Assembly (NCBI RefSeq): GCF_001039355.2
Contig: NW_019775858.1
Span: 194,258 to 258,257, forward strand
Length of the DNA: 64,000 bases
Direction: 5' to 3'
DNA from: Lingula anatina
Taxonomy: Eukaryota; Brachiopoda; Lingulata; Lingulida; Lingulidae
Part shown: positions 43,130 through 55,400 of the stretch, one piece after another
Position numbering within the stretch: position 1 is the first letter of the stretch
How the letters are laid out: every line of letters begins with the position of its first letter
Notes under the pieces: generated by a model
Seen by the model: the letters and a program-made list of their open reading frames with translations, nothing else
Database searches by the model: none
Told to the model about the DNA's origin: nothing
Made by a program: the position numbers and the translations under genes

Positions 43130-43938
43130 CTAGTTAAACCGCGTCATTTTGAAGACAAAAATAACTGACAGTCCCAAAATATGTGTGGAGTGTGGTAAAA
43201 CCCGTTCGGCTCCTGAGGGCCAGTCGATGGTTACTATGGTCTTTCCATCTAAAACTTTGTTGACGGTGGTCAGGAGAGGATATCTGCCCTTTTTGCAGAA
43301 ATTTCCACTGAAATCGTCCAAGTCCAGTGCCCACAACATCACCCCACCGAGGCCTTTCCTCATAACATAGCTGGACTGCAAGAAAGAAAGAAGCAAGCAA
43401 AACAAAAATTGAATAGCAGCGATTGTACTATACTAGGGGAGGGGAGGGGGGTGAATCGCTAAAGCATTTTACGTCAAAATGTTTCATTGAATCACAGAGA
43501 ATCACAGAGAAAGGTTTTTAAAGCAGGAGGACATTCGTCTCCCTCATTTCAGTTTGATGATTCATCGAAAGGTGCATTTGGAATCATGTGTTAGAATATG
43601 AACCAGAACAAAACAACGGAACATAAAGATAAAACTGACTTCTAGCGTGAACGAAGATTTCCATATTATAGGTTACTCCGATGATGAGACAGAGACAGCT
43701 AGGTCTTACCTTGATTCCGACGCTGCGAGGACTGTCGTAGCCGACCCACAGTGAGTCACGATATAGATATGGACCTTGTTGCACACCGTCCCACCGCCTT
43801 GTGACGCCCTTATACACCAACTCGCAGATCTTAAACGAAAGAAATTTACTTCTGAATGAAAACTTGAAAATAAACATTATGAATATTTTGTATTTGAATA
43901 CATTTAAATATTTTGAAAGTAGGTGCTGAAAACATGCC

Positions 43939-43981
<43 letters not shown>

Positions 43982-46272
43982 TTTTCATATTCATTCATCA
44001 ATTTAATTATCTATCGATTTATACATTCATTCATTCATATATTCATTCATTCATTTTAACTGTTTTTTACAACTTGCATGATGAACTTATCATCTGATCC
44101 TGTCCATTTCCTTAATTTCCGAGATTAAGTAAACAGTTTTGAATTAATTTACATCTTTTTACATCTTTTCAAGAATTTGAATCATTACTTTAATACAGCA
44201 AATCGTTTATGAAGACAATTAGTTCTGAAGCCAGCAAGGTACAGGTACCTCGAAATAAGCCAGGGCTCCCTCAGTCTTCGTGTACGCCCCTGCCTCGCCC
44301 GCGGACACAAACGGACTGCCGATGTCTGTGCGTGTTTTATCGGCCAAAGTGAACGTTCTGCCCTCTGCAGCTACGCCCAGTAACAACTTCTCTGGCTGCG
44401 CTCCGGCTGCGATCCACCGATTCAACGCCCAGTCCTGAAATGTCACTTTACTGATCATCTGATTTAAATGATAATTTCAATGAGGTCTTGAAGAATGAGG
44501 AAAAAACTTTTACAAGACATAAACCCTTTGGTCCTATTCGAAATATAAGAGATGGCTAAAAAAAAAGATCCGAAAAGGTATCGTTTCTTGGAAGATTATT
44601 AGTAATTTCCTAAATTAGCTTAACGCAATATGATCAAATATACTTTTGTATGATGGGAAAGAAAGTAGTGCTACTCACAACGCTAAGAGTGTTGTCAAAT
44701 TTGGTATCACGTGCTGATCTTGAGAACAAAGGACTGTTTAGTCCTGTTATTTTAGTGTTATCCCAGCTGCCGTGAAAATCATAACTCATGACATTTATGA
44801 AGTCAAGTAGACTGAAAAGATGAATGAACTTGAAATTTTAATGTTTTATTACATTGCAATTATTATACAATTATGCATTCCAAAACCTTGTTTTTGCAGT
44901 TTTATTAATGCACTGCAGCCATATAAGTAATTACTTTGTCTATCTGCCTGATTGTCTGTCTGTCCGTCTGTCTGTCTGTCTGTCTATGCACTGATTATGC
45001 ACTGAAGTATGTATACATGTTTGCAATGGAATATGTATGTAAGACAAGTACACAACAGACACAAGGACGAAACAAGAAAACTCACTCGGCGATGAGGTGG
45101 ACTTCATAACTCTGAGTGATCTGTGTCTCAGACACTCCCACTGCGGCAGATAACAGCAAGGGCGGTTTGTTCTTCTCTTTATGTCTGTCAAATGTAACAC
45201 GCAGCTCCTAAACCAAAGAGAAGTGAAAGAAAGGGTAGCTCAACAAAAATATGAAGTGAAGTTGGTTAAAAAAGATAATATTGATAGAGGACTGAATATT
45301 GGGAATGTTTGATGCAAAATATGATAGCATTTCTATGATTAAAATGTCCAAACTTAGACTGGTTCACAACCACACCCAACTTATTCAATTTCTTAACAGG
45401 CAAAATCGCCTTGAAAAAGAACCCACCTGTATGAGTAGCGTGAACTTGCTTTTGGTTTCAAGATTTGGAAATTCCCAATCAACGTCTAGCCCGTCAAATT
45501 TCCAGCGTCGTAAAAATTTAACCACATTGATGGAGAACTTTTTCCTTGAAAATAAAGTTTCAGAAACAGCATCAAATCCCGAAGTCCCGGCTAAGGCGCC
45601 ACCTACCGACAAGAGAGTCCGCATTTCTGGATGATCTTTTTTAAGATCATTTAATTTTTCGTAATTTCCAGTCACATCCCCTTCAGTAACATCTACCTTT
45701 AAAGAAGGGACGAGGGACAAAGATTCAACATCAATGTTTGCAAATGCATAAATGAAATGCGTACAGAGACTGGGGGCTATGTCGGTGATGGAAAATCTTG
45801 CCTCAGCTCTCGTAAGAGACCAGTTGGTCACGTAGCAAACTTTCTTAAAGCGTCTGATGTCGTTTTCAAAAACACCTGGAATATATAACACTATTATATT
45901 TTCTTTTTTATCACAAAGTTCACCAAAGTCTTTGTATGCTTAGACTTAAATGAGAATCATAACTATTCTATGGTACACAATTTTAGTGAATTGAGTTTTA
46001 GTGAAATTTACTAAAACAAAACATTTCCTTTACATTGCTTTGTTTTTATACAATTAATCGTACTCGTAACATTGTTTGGAATTCTCTTAATTGTTTGGAT
46101 TCTGTTAATGTCATCAAGATATTTTCTTTCCTCTCGCCTCAAAAGACATCAAAATTCTGCTTGGCATTTTCTTTCATTATCAGACAATATATGAAAGATA
46201 CATACCTCCTGTACCGCCTGCAGATTTGCCCCCGTACAATAAGATAAGTACAGCTGCGAGGATACCCAACAT
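43130..46272 (-). CDS. Secreted GH18 chitinase
   Basis: This glycoside hydrolase family 18 enzyme is expected to cleave chitin between GlcNAc units outside the cell. The seven coding exons in transcript order are 46272-46206, 45875-45427, 45207-45086, 44811-44679, 44434-44249, 43829-43710 and 43375-43130; phases fit and the product is 440 aa. Residues 1-20 (MLGILAAVLILLYGGKSAGG) look like a signal peptide. The catalytic DxxDxDxE motif is intact as DGLDVDWE (150-157, acid E157). Other family blocks are CYVTNW, THFIYAFANI, LLSVGG, FINVMSYDFHGSWD, NRWIAAGAQPEKLLLGV, WVGYDSPRSVGIK and GGVMLWALDLDDFSGNFC. The protein stops about 35 aa after the catalytic domain. No CBM14 chitin-binding domain follows, so this is a single-domain form resembling chitotriosidase/AMCase catalytic cores. 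It could act in digestion, immunity or matrix remodelling; the sequence does not decide. Confidence 0.95.
43939..43984. repeat. (TTTA)n microsatellite
   Basis: About eleven tetranucleotide units in the chitinase intron between exons 44434-44249 and 43829-43710. A looser ATTC-rich tract follows to about 44055. Confidence 0.95.
44952..44985. repeat. (TGTC)n microsatellite
   Basis: About eight TGTC units with one interruption in the chitinase intron 44812-45085. Confidence 0.9.
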
Positions 46273-48004
46273 GGCAGTTCTTTACCTACAACATGTTATA
46301 TAACTATTTCGATATACAGGAGTAAAATGTTAAGTATATTTCACTCTTTGAAAAACTCAACTGACATAAACATATTCTAAAAGTGAGCTGTCAAGTAGAA
46401 TACCAACAGTGAACCCCAAAAACCTCAATTAATTTTAGAAAGCATTTGAAAATGCGTCTAAATACATATTAAACAAGATATAATATCTTCAATTGCTTTT
46501 TAGAATTATCGAGAAATTCAATTAACTGTGCTTGACCTTATAAAATCAAATAATTATTCAACCTTATCAAATAGAAAAAAATGATAATCACATTTGAGCT
46601 TTTCAAAACAAACTAGAGCAGACAACATACCGGTCATGGAGTTTTCCTAAAGAATGTACTTTTCAATCTGCATACTGATTCACCCACTTTCCTCTCGTGT
46701 TAAATGTTGTCACAGGCTTTTCCATATCAACATGGCCATTCATTTTACCTTCCTAACAATACACTGGCAGATGTTACACTCTATATAAAGAATCTCATTT
46801 ATATGTTTTGAATTTGAAGGATGCGAGTTTGGCAAGCTGTGCACAGTTCAATATGATATTATTATGAACAGATGTTTGACCGGGAGAGCGTATTTCCCTC
46901 CTCCGGCCCCCCCCCCCCCCCCCCCAGACTCATCCATTTATCTTTCTATGTGCAGAGTTAAATTGTAACGATAATAGGTTACATATTTCGTCAAAATTTT
47001 AGATGACTGTTTTAGCTAATCTTCAAGTATATAACCAAAAATCATAGATGCACTGTTTAGGAGAGAAGTGTCAGCATAAAAGTCTAATTTCAATGGCACA
47101 GAATAATGTGAAATATGATTGAAATATGACAATCTTAATTGTGGGCGTTGAATCCATACAGGGTGCTTGTTAGTTCTGGAATGTCTAAGTAAACATGAAA
47201 TATTTATCGTTATTAAAATCTATTAAAGCAAAGCTTTCTCACTTGATGGCAGATTTTCTGCGAATATTGAGCTGTTTGTTCATGCGCCACACATTCTTAA
47301 ATGCGTTAGTTGTGCACAAGTGGGTGTACCTTGTATGGCGACCCGGTTTGGGTTTGTGATGTAAGTTTCAGAAATTTAAAGTTGCATCCGTGCTAACCTT
47401 TTTCATGTGACATTAAGCTGTAATTTCCATTTTTGACATGCTTGTTTTTGCTTATTTCATGACAAAGCCATTTTTCGTTTGCCTTTGTTTTACAAATTGA
47501 TTGATCGTGGCTATAAAAACACAAGAATGACATTTACGTATTGTGAGAACTTACAGAGAAATCTCCACCCACTGGTGACATTTTCGGAAAATATTCTGAA
47601 CAGAAACCACAGACCTGTGTGATGAGCATACGTCTATCGAATATCTTCTTATCTTTTAATTGATTAGATGAGATAATGAAGGGCGGAGAGAGCTTAATTG
47701 CTATCAAATATTAATCCGCTTACACCATGGATTATGTGGTCTGTGCGATAACCACTTGTTGGGATTATGTAATTAATTACGTTAGAAGGTGAAATCAAGC
47801 TATTGCTATCTGAAGTAGGACCCAAGGAAACGTCAATGAAAATGTTAACCCTGTCCTATCTATTTATCTTTAATCTGTAGTTATCTATATCATGTATACG
47901 GTTGTATGGCGGATAAACTGATAATGTATATTTGTGTGACAGCAAGGTGATTCGCAGTGGGTAACATGTGACTTTCAAAATTGCAGACTGAATCTGAAGT
48001 GACC
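46273..48004. other. Divergent intergenic region, chitinase / Pro-Tyr-rich protein
   Basis: About 1.7 kb between two divergent genes with no coding gene seen. A C homopolymer of about 19 bases lies at 46907-46925. Promoters of both genes should be here; no clear TATA box was assigned. TATATAAAG at about 46781 is AT-rich and would be read on the plus strand, away from either expected start. Confidence 0.5.
46907..46925. repeat. 19-base C run
   Basis: An uninterrupted C homopolymer. Homopolymer length is prone to sequencing error. Confidence 0.95.
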
Positions 48005-49307
48005 ATGTCGTATCCTGGCTGTAAGTAATATTGAAAAAAATCGGATAATTTGAATTTATATTTTGGTATATATTGTGTTAAGTGGCACAGCCTCAGTATT
48101 TTTTAAAATGTTTGGTTGTAAAATCGTGTCCAGAATAATGATATTTGATAAAATACCAGTAAGTCACTGATATTGAATGTGCTTACGCTATATCACTAAA
48201 TCTACAAGCCTACCTTTTCAAGGGTTTACATATTTCAGAAGCACACTTGTAATTAAAGATTTCATCCATTGAAAAGGCATATCATTTAGTCATGCTGAAG
48301 TGATGCATTAGAAATGTTTATGAATACAAAAAATGTCTAAAGCGTAAAAATTTGGGTTACATAGAATACACCTGTAAATCACTTCTAACACATTGTTCGA
48401 ACCATAATAATGGAACATGCACACTCGTCCACACGCACTTTATGCCATTATTTCAGAACTGATCTGTACTTTTACATTATATCTCTGTGACAGATCCAGG
48501 AAACCCTTCGCTCCCAGGTTATCCGCCGGCTGGCCCAGTGGCGCCACCTGCATATGGATACCAGCCACCGTACAACCCTTACGTACCACCTGCCGGTTAT
48601 TACCCTCCGCCGCCTACTGTTCCGGTAGGTCCGGGGTTAGGTCCAGGGGTGGTGAATCCAGGAGGTCCTGCGGGTGCTCCCCCTGGGTATGGGTACCCAC
48701 CCCTTCAGCCTGGACAACCTTACCCTTATCAGCAGTATCAGGAAAACAAATCCGTACGTAGGCCTTCATATCCCATGCATACATAAGAATTTAGCGCCTT
48801 TAATGAGTGATTTGTAAGAGTATTTGAATCTACCAACATTTTATCACTGAGTTCAAATTAATGGGAAAAGATCCGTGCATTATCTAATTTCAGAGCTGAG
48901 GTTTAGGGGCTCATAAAGATTACTATTTCATCCATCACCTCTGAAAAATACAGTGGTTTTCTTCACTGTTTTTAAGTTAATTGGGAGATTTGTTTATTAT
49001 ATGATTTCAGTGCTGAGGTTTAGGGGTTAATAAAGATCGCATTTCATCCGTCTCCTCTAGAAATGTGTTTATTTTGCACTAAAGTACCTATGTATGACAG
49101 GAGACACCAGTCATTTTTCATTTGACACACTTTATTAATGGCCACTTTTTATTTTATTATAACCAGCAACCACAGAGTAATGGCAGCGGCCTGGCAATGG
49201 GGGCAGCCGGGGCAGTCGCAGGGTTGGCTGCAGGTGCTTTACTTGGAGTTGTGGCAGAGAAAGAATTAGATCATCATCACCATCATCGCCATCATCACTG
49301 GTTTTGA
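48005..49307 (+). CDS. Small XYPPX-like Pro/Tyr-rich protein with glycine zipper and His tail
   Basis: The three coding exons are 48005-48020, 48494-48753 and 49167-49307; phases fit and the product is 138 aa. Residues 1 to about 92 are low-complexity and rich in Pro, Tyr and Gly, with XYPPX-style units (PGYPPAG, YQPPYNPYVPPAGYYPPPP). The last exon carries a small-residue segment GLAMGAAGAVAGLAAGALLG (glycine-zipper pattern, able to span or pack in a membrane) and then a charged, His-rich end (ELDHHHHHRHHHWF). The layout of Pro/Tyr-rich head, small-residue hydrophobic segment and His/basic tail resembles XYPPX-repeat and glycine-rich A3-type proteins known from plants and animals, whose molecular role is not well defined. 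No signal peptide. AATAAA at 49735 is a likely 3' end. It is convergent with Dmbx, 637 bases apart. The gene is real by splice phase; its function is unknown. Confidence 0.82.
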
Positions 49308-49943
49308 AAAGTCTATATAGAAGGGACTGCTTCCTTTTAAAGTAGAATCGTTAAAAGGAAGTTAGGAGTATTGGTTATTTATTGACGTGCTTTGCATACA
49401 TTTTTGTGAACAGTTTTTACAAGCAATCTCTGCACTATTAACTTTCGAATACGAGATTCGCTGAAGAAGCTATTTGTTATTTGTTATTTCAACAGTTTAA
49501 CCAGAAGACACAAGGTGCATTAGTTTATTTGCAAACATAAGAACGACCAGAATAGCAACATATACAAAAATCATTTGGATTTATTGTCAAGTTGAAATAA
49601 TAAGTCACAAGAGATGTTCAAAGTGTCGCAGAGTAAATATCCATTTCATACAAAACTACACCACATACATCTATACTAGAAACGTGTGCATAAATGTCTT
49701 TACGTTCGTCTACCTAATTTTTTCCAGATCTCTGAATAAAAGAAAATAAAGAGTAAAAAATAAAAAGTAATTATTTTTAGAATTTTAGGTCTTCGATTAC
49801 TTCCTTATTATCAAAAAAATACATTCATTTTTCTTTGTCCGCTAGTACACTGTAGCGTTAGAACATCAATATAGGAATCCTATAATAATGATAAAAGCTA
49901 TGTCATTAGTCAAAAATAACTCTAAATATGGAAATTCCAAACG
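49308..49943. other. Convergent 3' UTRs of the Pro-Tyr-rich gene and Dmbx
   Basis: No coding sequence. The plus-strand AATAAA is at 49735. Minus-strand signals (TTTATT on the plus strand) lie near 49525 and 49578. The plus signal lies to the right of the minus signals, so the two 3' UTRs are expected to overlap by about 150-200 bases. Confidence 0.5.
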
Positions 49944-51961
49944 TTAATCTTGTAGTCCAAGTGATGCGGAATGCTGTCTGGCACGCATGCGTAAATGTTC
50001 GATGCTGTGGTTCAGTGCAAAATCCTTGGGAACGGCAGCAAAAGAAGGAACCTTCATTCCGAATGGAGCAGGTCGTGGAGCAGACGACACATCGACTGGT
50101 AATGGCTGCGGCCATGGAAGGTGCATAGCCGCAGAAAGGCGCGTTGCTTGGGCATTAAGTTGCGTAGAAAGTGGAAATGCTGATGCGTTTTGATCAAGAA
50201 ATTGTCGTTTTAAATGTTCTTCCACAGAGACTATTCCTGGCATGCGATTTTCGTGAGCAGAGAATGGTGCTTTTCGGACCGGTGACTCTAAATCGTCAAT
50301 TCTTCTACAGAGATGTCCACGATGGTGTTCTGGATTGTCTATCTTGGGGTTTAACACTTGTGTTTCATTATTACCTGTTGGTTTTGAGTTTAACAGAAGG
50401 TCGATAGAATGGAAATTGAGCTTTTTGTCGTGGCTCGAACAACCGTCACCTTCTGCTGTCTCAGTTGGAATTTCCGTCTCATTTTCTTCGGGGACGCTAT
50501 CGGTGGGTGCGTCTTTGAAATCTGCGTCCTCGACATCCTTTTGAGGCGACGCCGATCCGGCTACGTCTTGGGTCTGTTCTTCGGCATCGGCGGTTTCTAC
50601 GTCAATATCCTCGTTGATGTCATCGTCACTGTCTTCTGTTGGTGCAGCTGCACAATCGCCGTTTTCACTCTTAGTCTCATCGGCGCTGTCACCGTCATCT
50701 TTGCCCTTTGGGCTTGCCTTTTGCTTTTTGCGGTACTTCGCCCTCCGGTTCTTGAACCAGACCTAATAACAATAAAAATAAAGAAAATAATTCATTAAAA
50801 ATAGTTGTATTTAAGACAGTGGAATCATGAATATACTCTCTCTTCTTCATATCGTAAGAAAGGGTGCCCCCTCCTTTCAGATTTTCGGACCGCCCATGAA
50901 AACATGGAAACTAAAGTTTGTGTTTTGGACCCGCACTTGTTGAGGTCCATCTTTTATTTTAAAAAGTGTTTTATTAAATGTAAGGGAAATCAATAATCAA
51001 TGAACATATATTGTAGCCTACCTGTATTCTGGACTCTGGCAAACTCGTCATCATGGCCAGACGCTCTCGCATCACCACGTCCGGATAGTGCGTCTTTGCA
51101 AAAGTTTTCTCTAAGGCGGCAAGCTGCTGATTAGTGAAAGCGGTGCGACTACGGCGTTGTTTTCTGTTGGCTCCGTACCTGGCTTCCATAATAATGTCTA
51201 AAAATGTAAAACAGAACAGTGAGGACGCGCACTTTGTATGGACAGGACTATGAAAGACACTGTTGGGTTTACAAGTAATATGACTCGTCATCTGACAAAC
51301 TATTGGCGCAGCTCCAGACTTTCATTTCATTCTTATTGAAGGTCACAGGAAAGTCGTTGAGAACTTGCCATTTTGTTCATGAAATTGTCGGTCACTGAAC
51401 ATTTTTTACAATTTAGATTTGTCTGTTAAACAAACACCTTTTTCTCCAATCCCATTAGGAGATTCCATTAATATATCCGTTCAAAAAATCAGAGTTTTAA
51501 AGAAGGATTAATTTACAGACACTTGTGTAGTAGCTTTTTAGCAAAAGTGATTTTTTGTAACACATCCCTCTTCACAGTTCCGCTTCATTGCATTTTAAAG
51601 TGTCGTTCAAATTGCCAAATCTTTTGTTAAGTATAGAGTTACAAATATACCCAAATCAATGCACAAATATCCTGCCATCTCCATTAACAGTTAGGGCAAA
51701 ACAAAACTAAAACACTGGCAATATTGAGTCAACACTGAAGTTCTTACCTGCCAAACGCTCTGCTAGGGTGAGTGTCTGCAGCGCGGGAGGAGGGAAACTT
51801 GATGGGAAAGAACTCGTAGGAAAAGTAGGCATGGATGGCATGGAAGTTGGCGGGAAATGGGGATGATGCGGCGGCACTGCAGGCGGCATGTTGAACATAA
51901 GTTGGTTCTGGCGAAACATTAATGGCTGCGGCGGAGGCAGGGTCAAGTGGTAATTCTGCAT
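49944..51961 (-). CDS. Dmbx: Dmbx (diencephalon/mesencephalon) K50 homeobox transcription factor
   Basis: This PRD-class homeodomain factor is known in vertebrates as a regulator of midbrain and diencephalon development. The three coding exons in transcript order are 51961-51748, 51197-51022 and 50762-49944; phases fit and the product is 402 aa. The N-terminus is Pro-rich and ends with [17 protein letters not shown], nearly identical to the vertebrate Dmbx1 motif spanning the same intron. The homeodomain covers 85-144 ([48 protein letters not shown]) with Lys at position 50. An acidic, Ser/Thr-rich linker follows. The last 21 residues form an OAR motif ([18 protein letters not shown]). An acceptor (TTTTCAG) 8 bases before the ATG shows that a 5' non-coding exon exists upstream. 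Flies and nematodes are not known to keep this gene; its presence fits a slowly evolving bilaterian genome. Confidence 0.96.
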
Positions 51962-52315
51962 CTTCGAAGCTGAAAATGATTTAAGAAAAAAATGAGTTAA
52001 ATGCAAAAGAAGACTACATGATTAACATTACGATTGATATTTGAAAATCTATTGTGCTGTCCATGCAAGCTTTTTAAAAATATTTCACAAGATGTGGCAA
52101 TTCAAGACATGGATCTTTGTTTTTAGAAAATAACTTTTTTCAAAAACCATAAAAATAAATGAGATAAAAAAATTAGCTCGTAAACAATTGACTTGATATG
52201 ATGCATCCCACAATTTTCACCTTTAGTAAAATCACATTTTTCAATACTACATTTTTCAATACTAAATATGACGATAACGCTAAAATGTGAATAACGTGTG
52301 TAACATTTTTTCATT

Positions 52316-52434
52316 TACTTATTTATTATTATTATTTTAAATTTATTTTTATTTATTATAATCATTATTATTTTTTATTTCTATTTTTATCTTATTTTAT
52401 TTATTTTTATTTATTTATTTTATTTTTTTTTTTG
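52316..52434. repeat. TTTA/ATTTT-rich low-complexity tract
   Basis: About 120 bases made almost only of T and A in TTTA and TTATTTT units, ending in a T run before TTTGCTACC. Confidence 0.9.
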
Positions 52435-55400
52435 CTACCTATTATAGCAAAACCGGTCGATGTGGTTTTATCTCCTCCTTGCGGGGTAAAGCTGGCGGGA
52501 ATTTGATTTCATTTTTTAAAATAAAGTTTCATGATAAACAAAACATCCTTCTTCAGAAGGTTTTAATTGACCAATGCAAGTGATATAAATTATTTGTATT
52601 TATGCACTATTTGTATTAATGATATTTATTTTAAAATATCTAATTTTAAGCACCAAATTCGCAATTGAATACGTTTAATAAAGAACTCACTGCAATTTAA
52701 CTGTAATTATTTTTATTCGACCGCTGTCAGTTGCTACGACATAACTAAATTACACTTAAACTAATCATTCCCATCTATAACAGGAGATTTCCCAGGCAGC
52801 TCCTGTATTTATCTACAGGCCACGTTGCTAGGTAAAAAAGCTATCTATTTGAGATCACTTTTAGTTTTCGCAATCAACTGAAAAAATGCCATTATTCTTT
52901 AAAAATATACAAATACAATTATTTTAAACTGTCGCATATAGGCACAGAATGGTGTTTAAATAGATATTTTGTTATGGAAATTCGAAAACTCTTCTTTCGG
53001 ATGATTAGGCAATCTTTTTAAAGAATCCTTAGTATGATAATTCAATTGGTTCAATGAACTAAAAGCAAAATCATTTCGTTTGTCGATTAAAATATTTTAT
53101 ATATAGGTTGGTCTGTTATTGTATACATCCAAATCTATGACTTTCAAACAAAGAACATCGAATTTGGATTGATATGACAACTTCTGAACACTTAATTAGC
53201 ACGCTCAGGGCACTGGCATCAAAACATGGATCTCATCCTATCAAACTTGACGGTTCGTGTGCTCATTCATTTTACTTAACGCTATCTTTAAATTCTGCCA
53301 GCAAAAATAACTCACTTGATACCAATTTGCAGACAAACTTACCAAGGATTCAACTTTGTTAAGTATGTTCAAGCGTGTTAACCTATCAAATGCCCTGTTT
53401 TAAGGATTAGAGACTAGATCGCAGCCGAGCTTTATGTTTTGGTATAATGATAATTCCTTTGTTGTTGAATGAATTTTATTACCTGATCTAACAAATAAGG
53501 CATATAATCTTACGGTTGCTTTAAGTAACGGTTATTTCTCACTAACATCAGCTTTCAACATCAGTATTCCCTTACAGGTAGCTCAAATATTTGCTCGGGT
53601 AAACTTCCAAGTGTACCTGCCATTAGGACAAACTCGCATTGTCTTTCACACATGATCGTGCAAACATTCTCATTACAAATCATTAAATTTATCTGCAATC
53701 TTCTTAAAGGCGCCCGTGTGCACCAATGTTTGGAGGCCTTGAGATCAACAGGCTGTCAACACTTGTCTAGCTGCGCCCAGAGTTAATCAATTGCACGGTG
53801 AGAACGCTCTTCACTTCTCTGGATTAGAATTCACCACTCGCTGATAGTAAAGAATTAGATGCGCAATCACATTCGTATCTGACTTGTAGTTAAATTCGTA
53901 TAAATAAATGTTCTTAGTGTTTAGTTTAAAAAAATGAAAATTAATCTAGATTAAGGTAAAACGTTATAGTTAAGTAATAGCACTTTCCCGTGTCACGGAA
54001 GACAAAACGTTCATGTGTCAAGGGTGAAGATTAAGTCTTTTTCAAAATATGTTAGGTATTCAATCATTCATTAAGTTCAGCGAAATTTCTCCGTTGCTTC
54101 ATTGATAAGATTATTTTTAGAATTAAAGGCACCAAAGCTGTAATTTTTCTGTTTTTTTTTTTAATTATATTTTTGAAATAATTTTTCTTATTTTTAACTT
54201 TTTGAAAATGCGTTGAATGGCACATTTTAACCTTCTTTGGTTTTCTTGTTTATATGATATTTAAAAAACAAAGAATGACATCAAATGCAGACATATGAGC
54301 AAATATAGCTGTAGATGAGTTTTACTAAATACAATTTATAGAGAGAAAAAATGGAACAGTGGAATCTATTCTTAAAATTATGCGCAGACTTTAAATTCCC
54401 TTGTTCTATATGGCAGCTTGTAGTTCAAAAAATGCAAATATGATTAGATCGTTTTAAAACAAACTGTCTTTAACTGCTTGGTAATCAAAATTTCGTCGTA
54501 AAATTCCTTGAAATATTATCCATTAAAACGTTTACTATGCCTTTATGTACAGCAGTGCATAAAATAATTAGCAGAAACTTTGACTAAAATTCATAGTCAT
54601 TTTGTAGGTCACTTTGTTTTTTCACCATAAATCCTCAGACTACAAACGAGATAACAGAAAAGGTTAAATTTTCGAAATTTTTTCGCCTTTTTCTTGTTTT
54701 CCCCCATAAAAAACGTCCAACTTATCTTGTCTATCTTTGGTCTCATCACGTAGAAACAGTTAATCCAAAATTGATGAAATGATGATTGTTTCCAATAGTT
54801 CACAAACTTTGGCATCATAAAGAAAACAAAATCAATATCTATTTCCTAAAATTACTTTATCAAATTCCGAGAAAATTATTAATTTGTTTAAGACATCAAA
54901 CCATTTTTGTCATGCGAAGACAACATAGAAAATGTTAAGGGAACTATACTCTCTCTCTATCTCTACCTCTCTCTCTCCACGCACGACGCTAATGGACCTC
55001 ACGGTTAAGCGTTAAAGGTACGCTTTAATGAAGGCAGGGGACTATCGCACGGTGCGTGTCACTTGTCTGTTGGCTTGAATAATATCCCTCCAGACTTAGG
55101 TGAGCTTAAGCTACTCAAAGTACACGTATTTACAAATTTAGTGTTTGTACTCCGCTCTGTTTAAACGCAATTTTCCCAAAAGCTTGTCAATCAATCCCTT
55201 CAAATCCCATTTGCGGGGATTGGATTCGTGTTAAACTCTCTGATCCTATGATTAGAGGAATTTAAGATTATTCAATGAGAAGTGTATACATAGCCCTACC
55301 TTAACGCTGGCAGGAGCGGGGTGGTGACAGAAACGCTTGCGATGATAAGGGGTGGTCAGACCAGAACGACATACATGAATGCAGATGACGATGTCGCGGA

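Noticed and set aside
43939-43984. Regular short repeats as a possible CRISPR-like array
   Set aside because: It is a simple tetranucleotide microsatellite without spacers; the genome is eukaryotic.
50335-50798. Plus-strand open frames of 69-129 codons over Dmbx
   Set aside because: They are reverse-strand shadows of the acidic linker in the last Dmbx exon.
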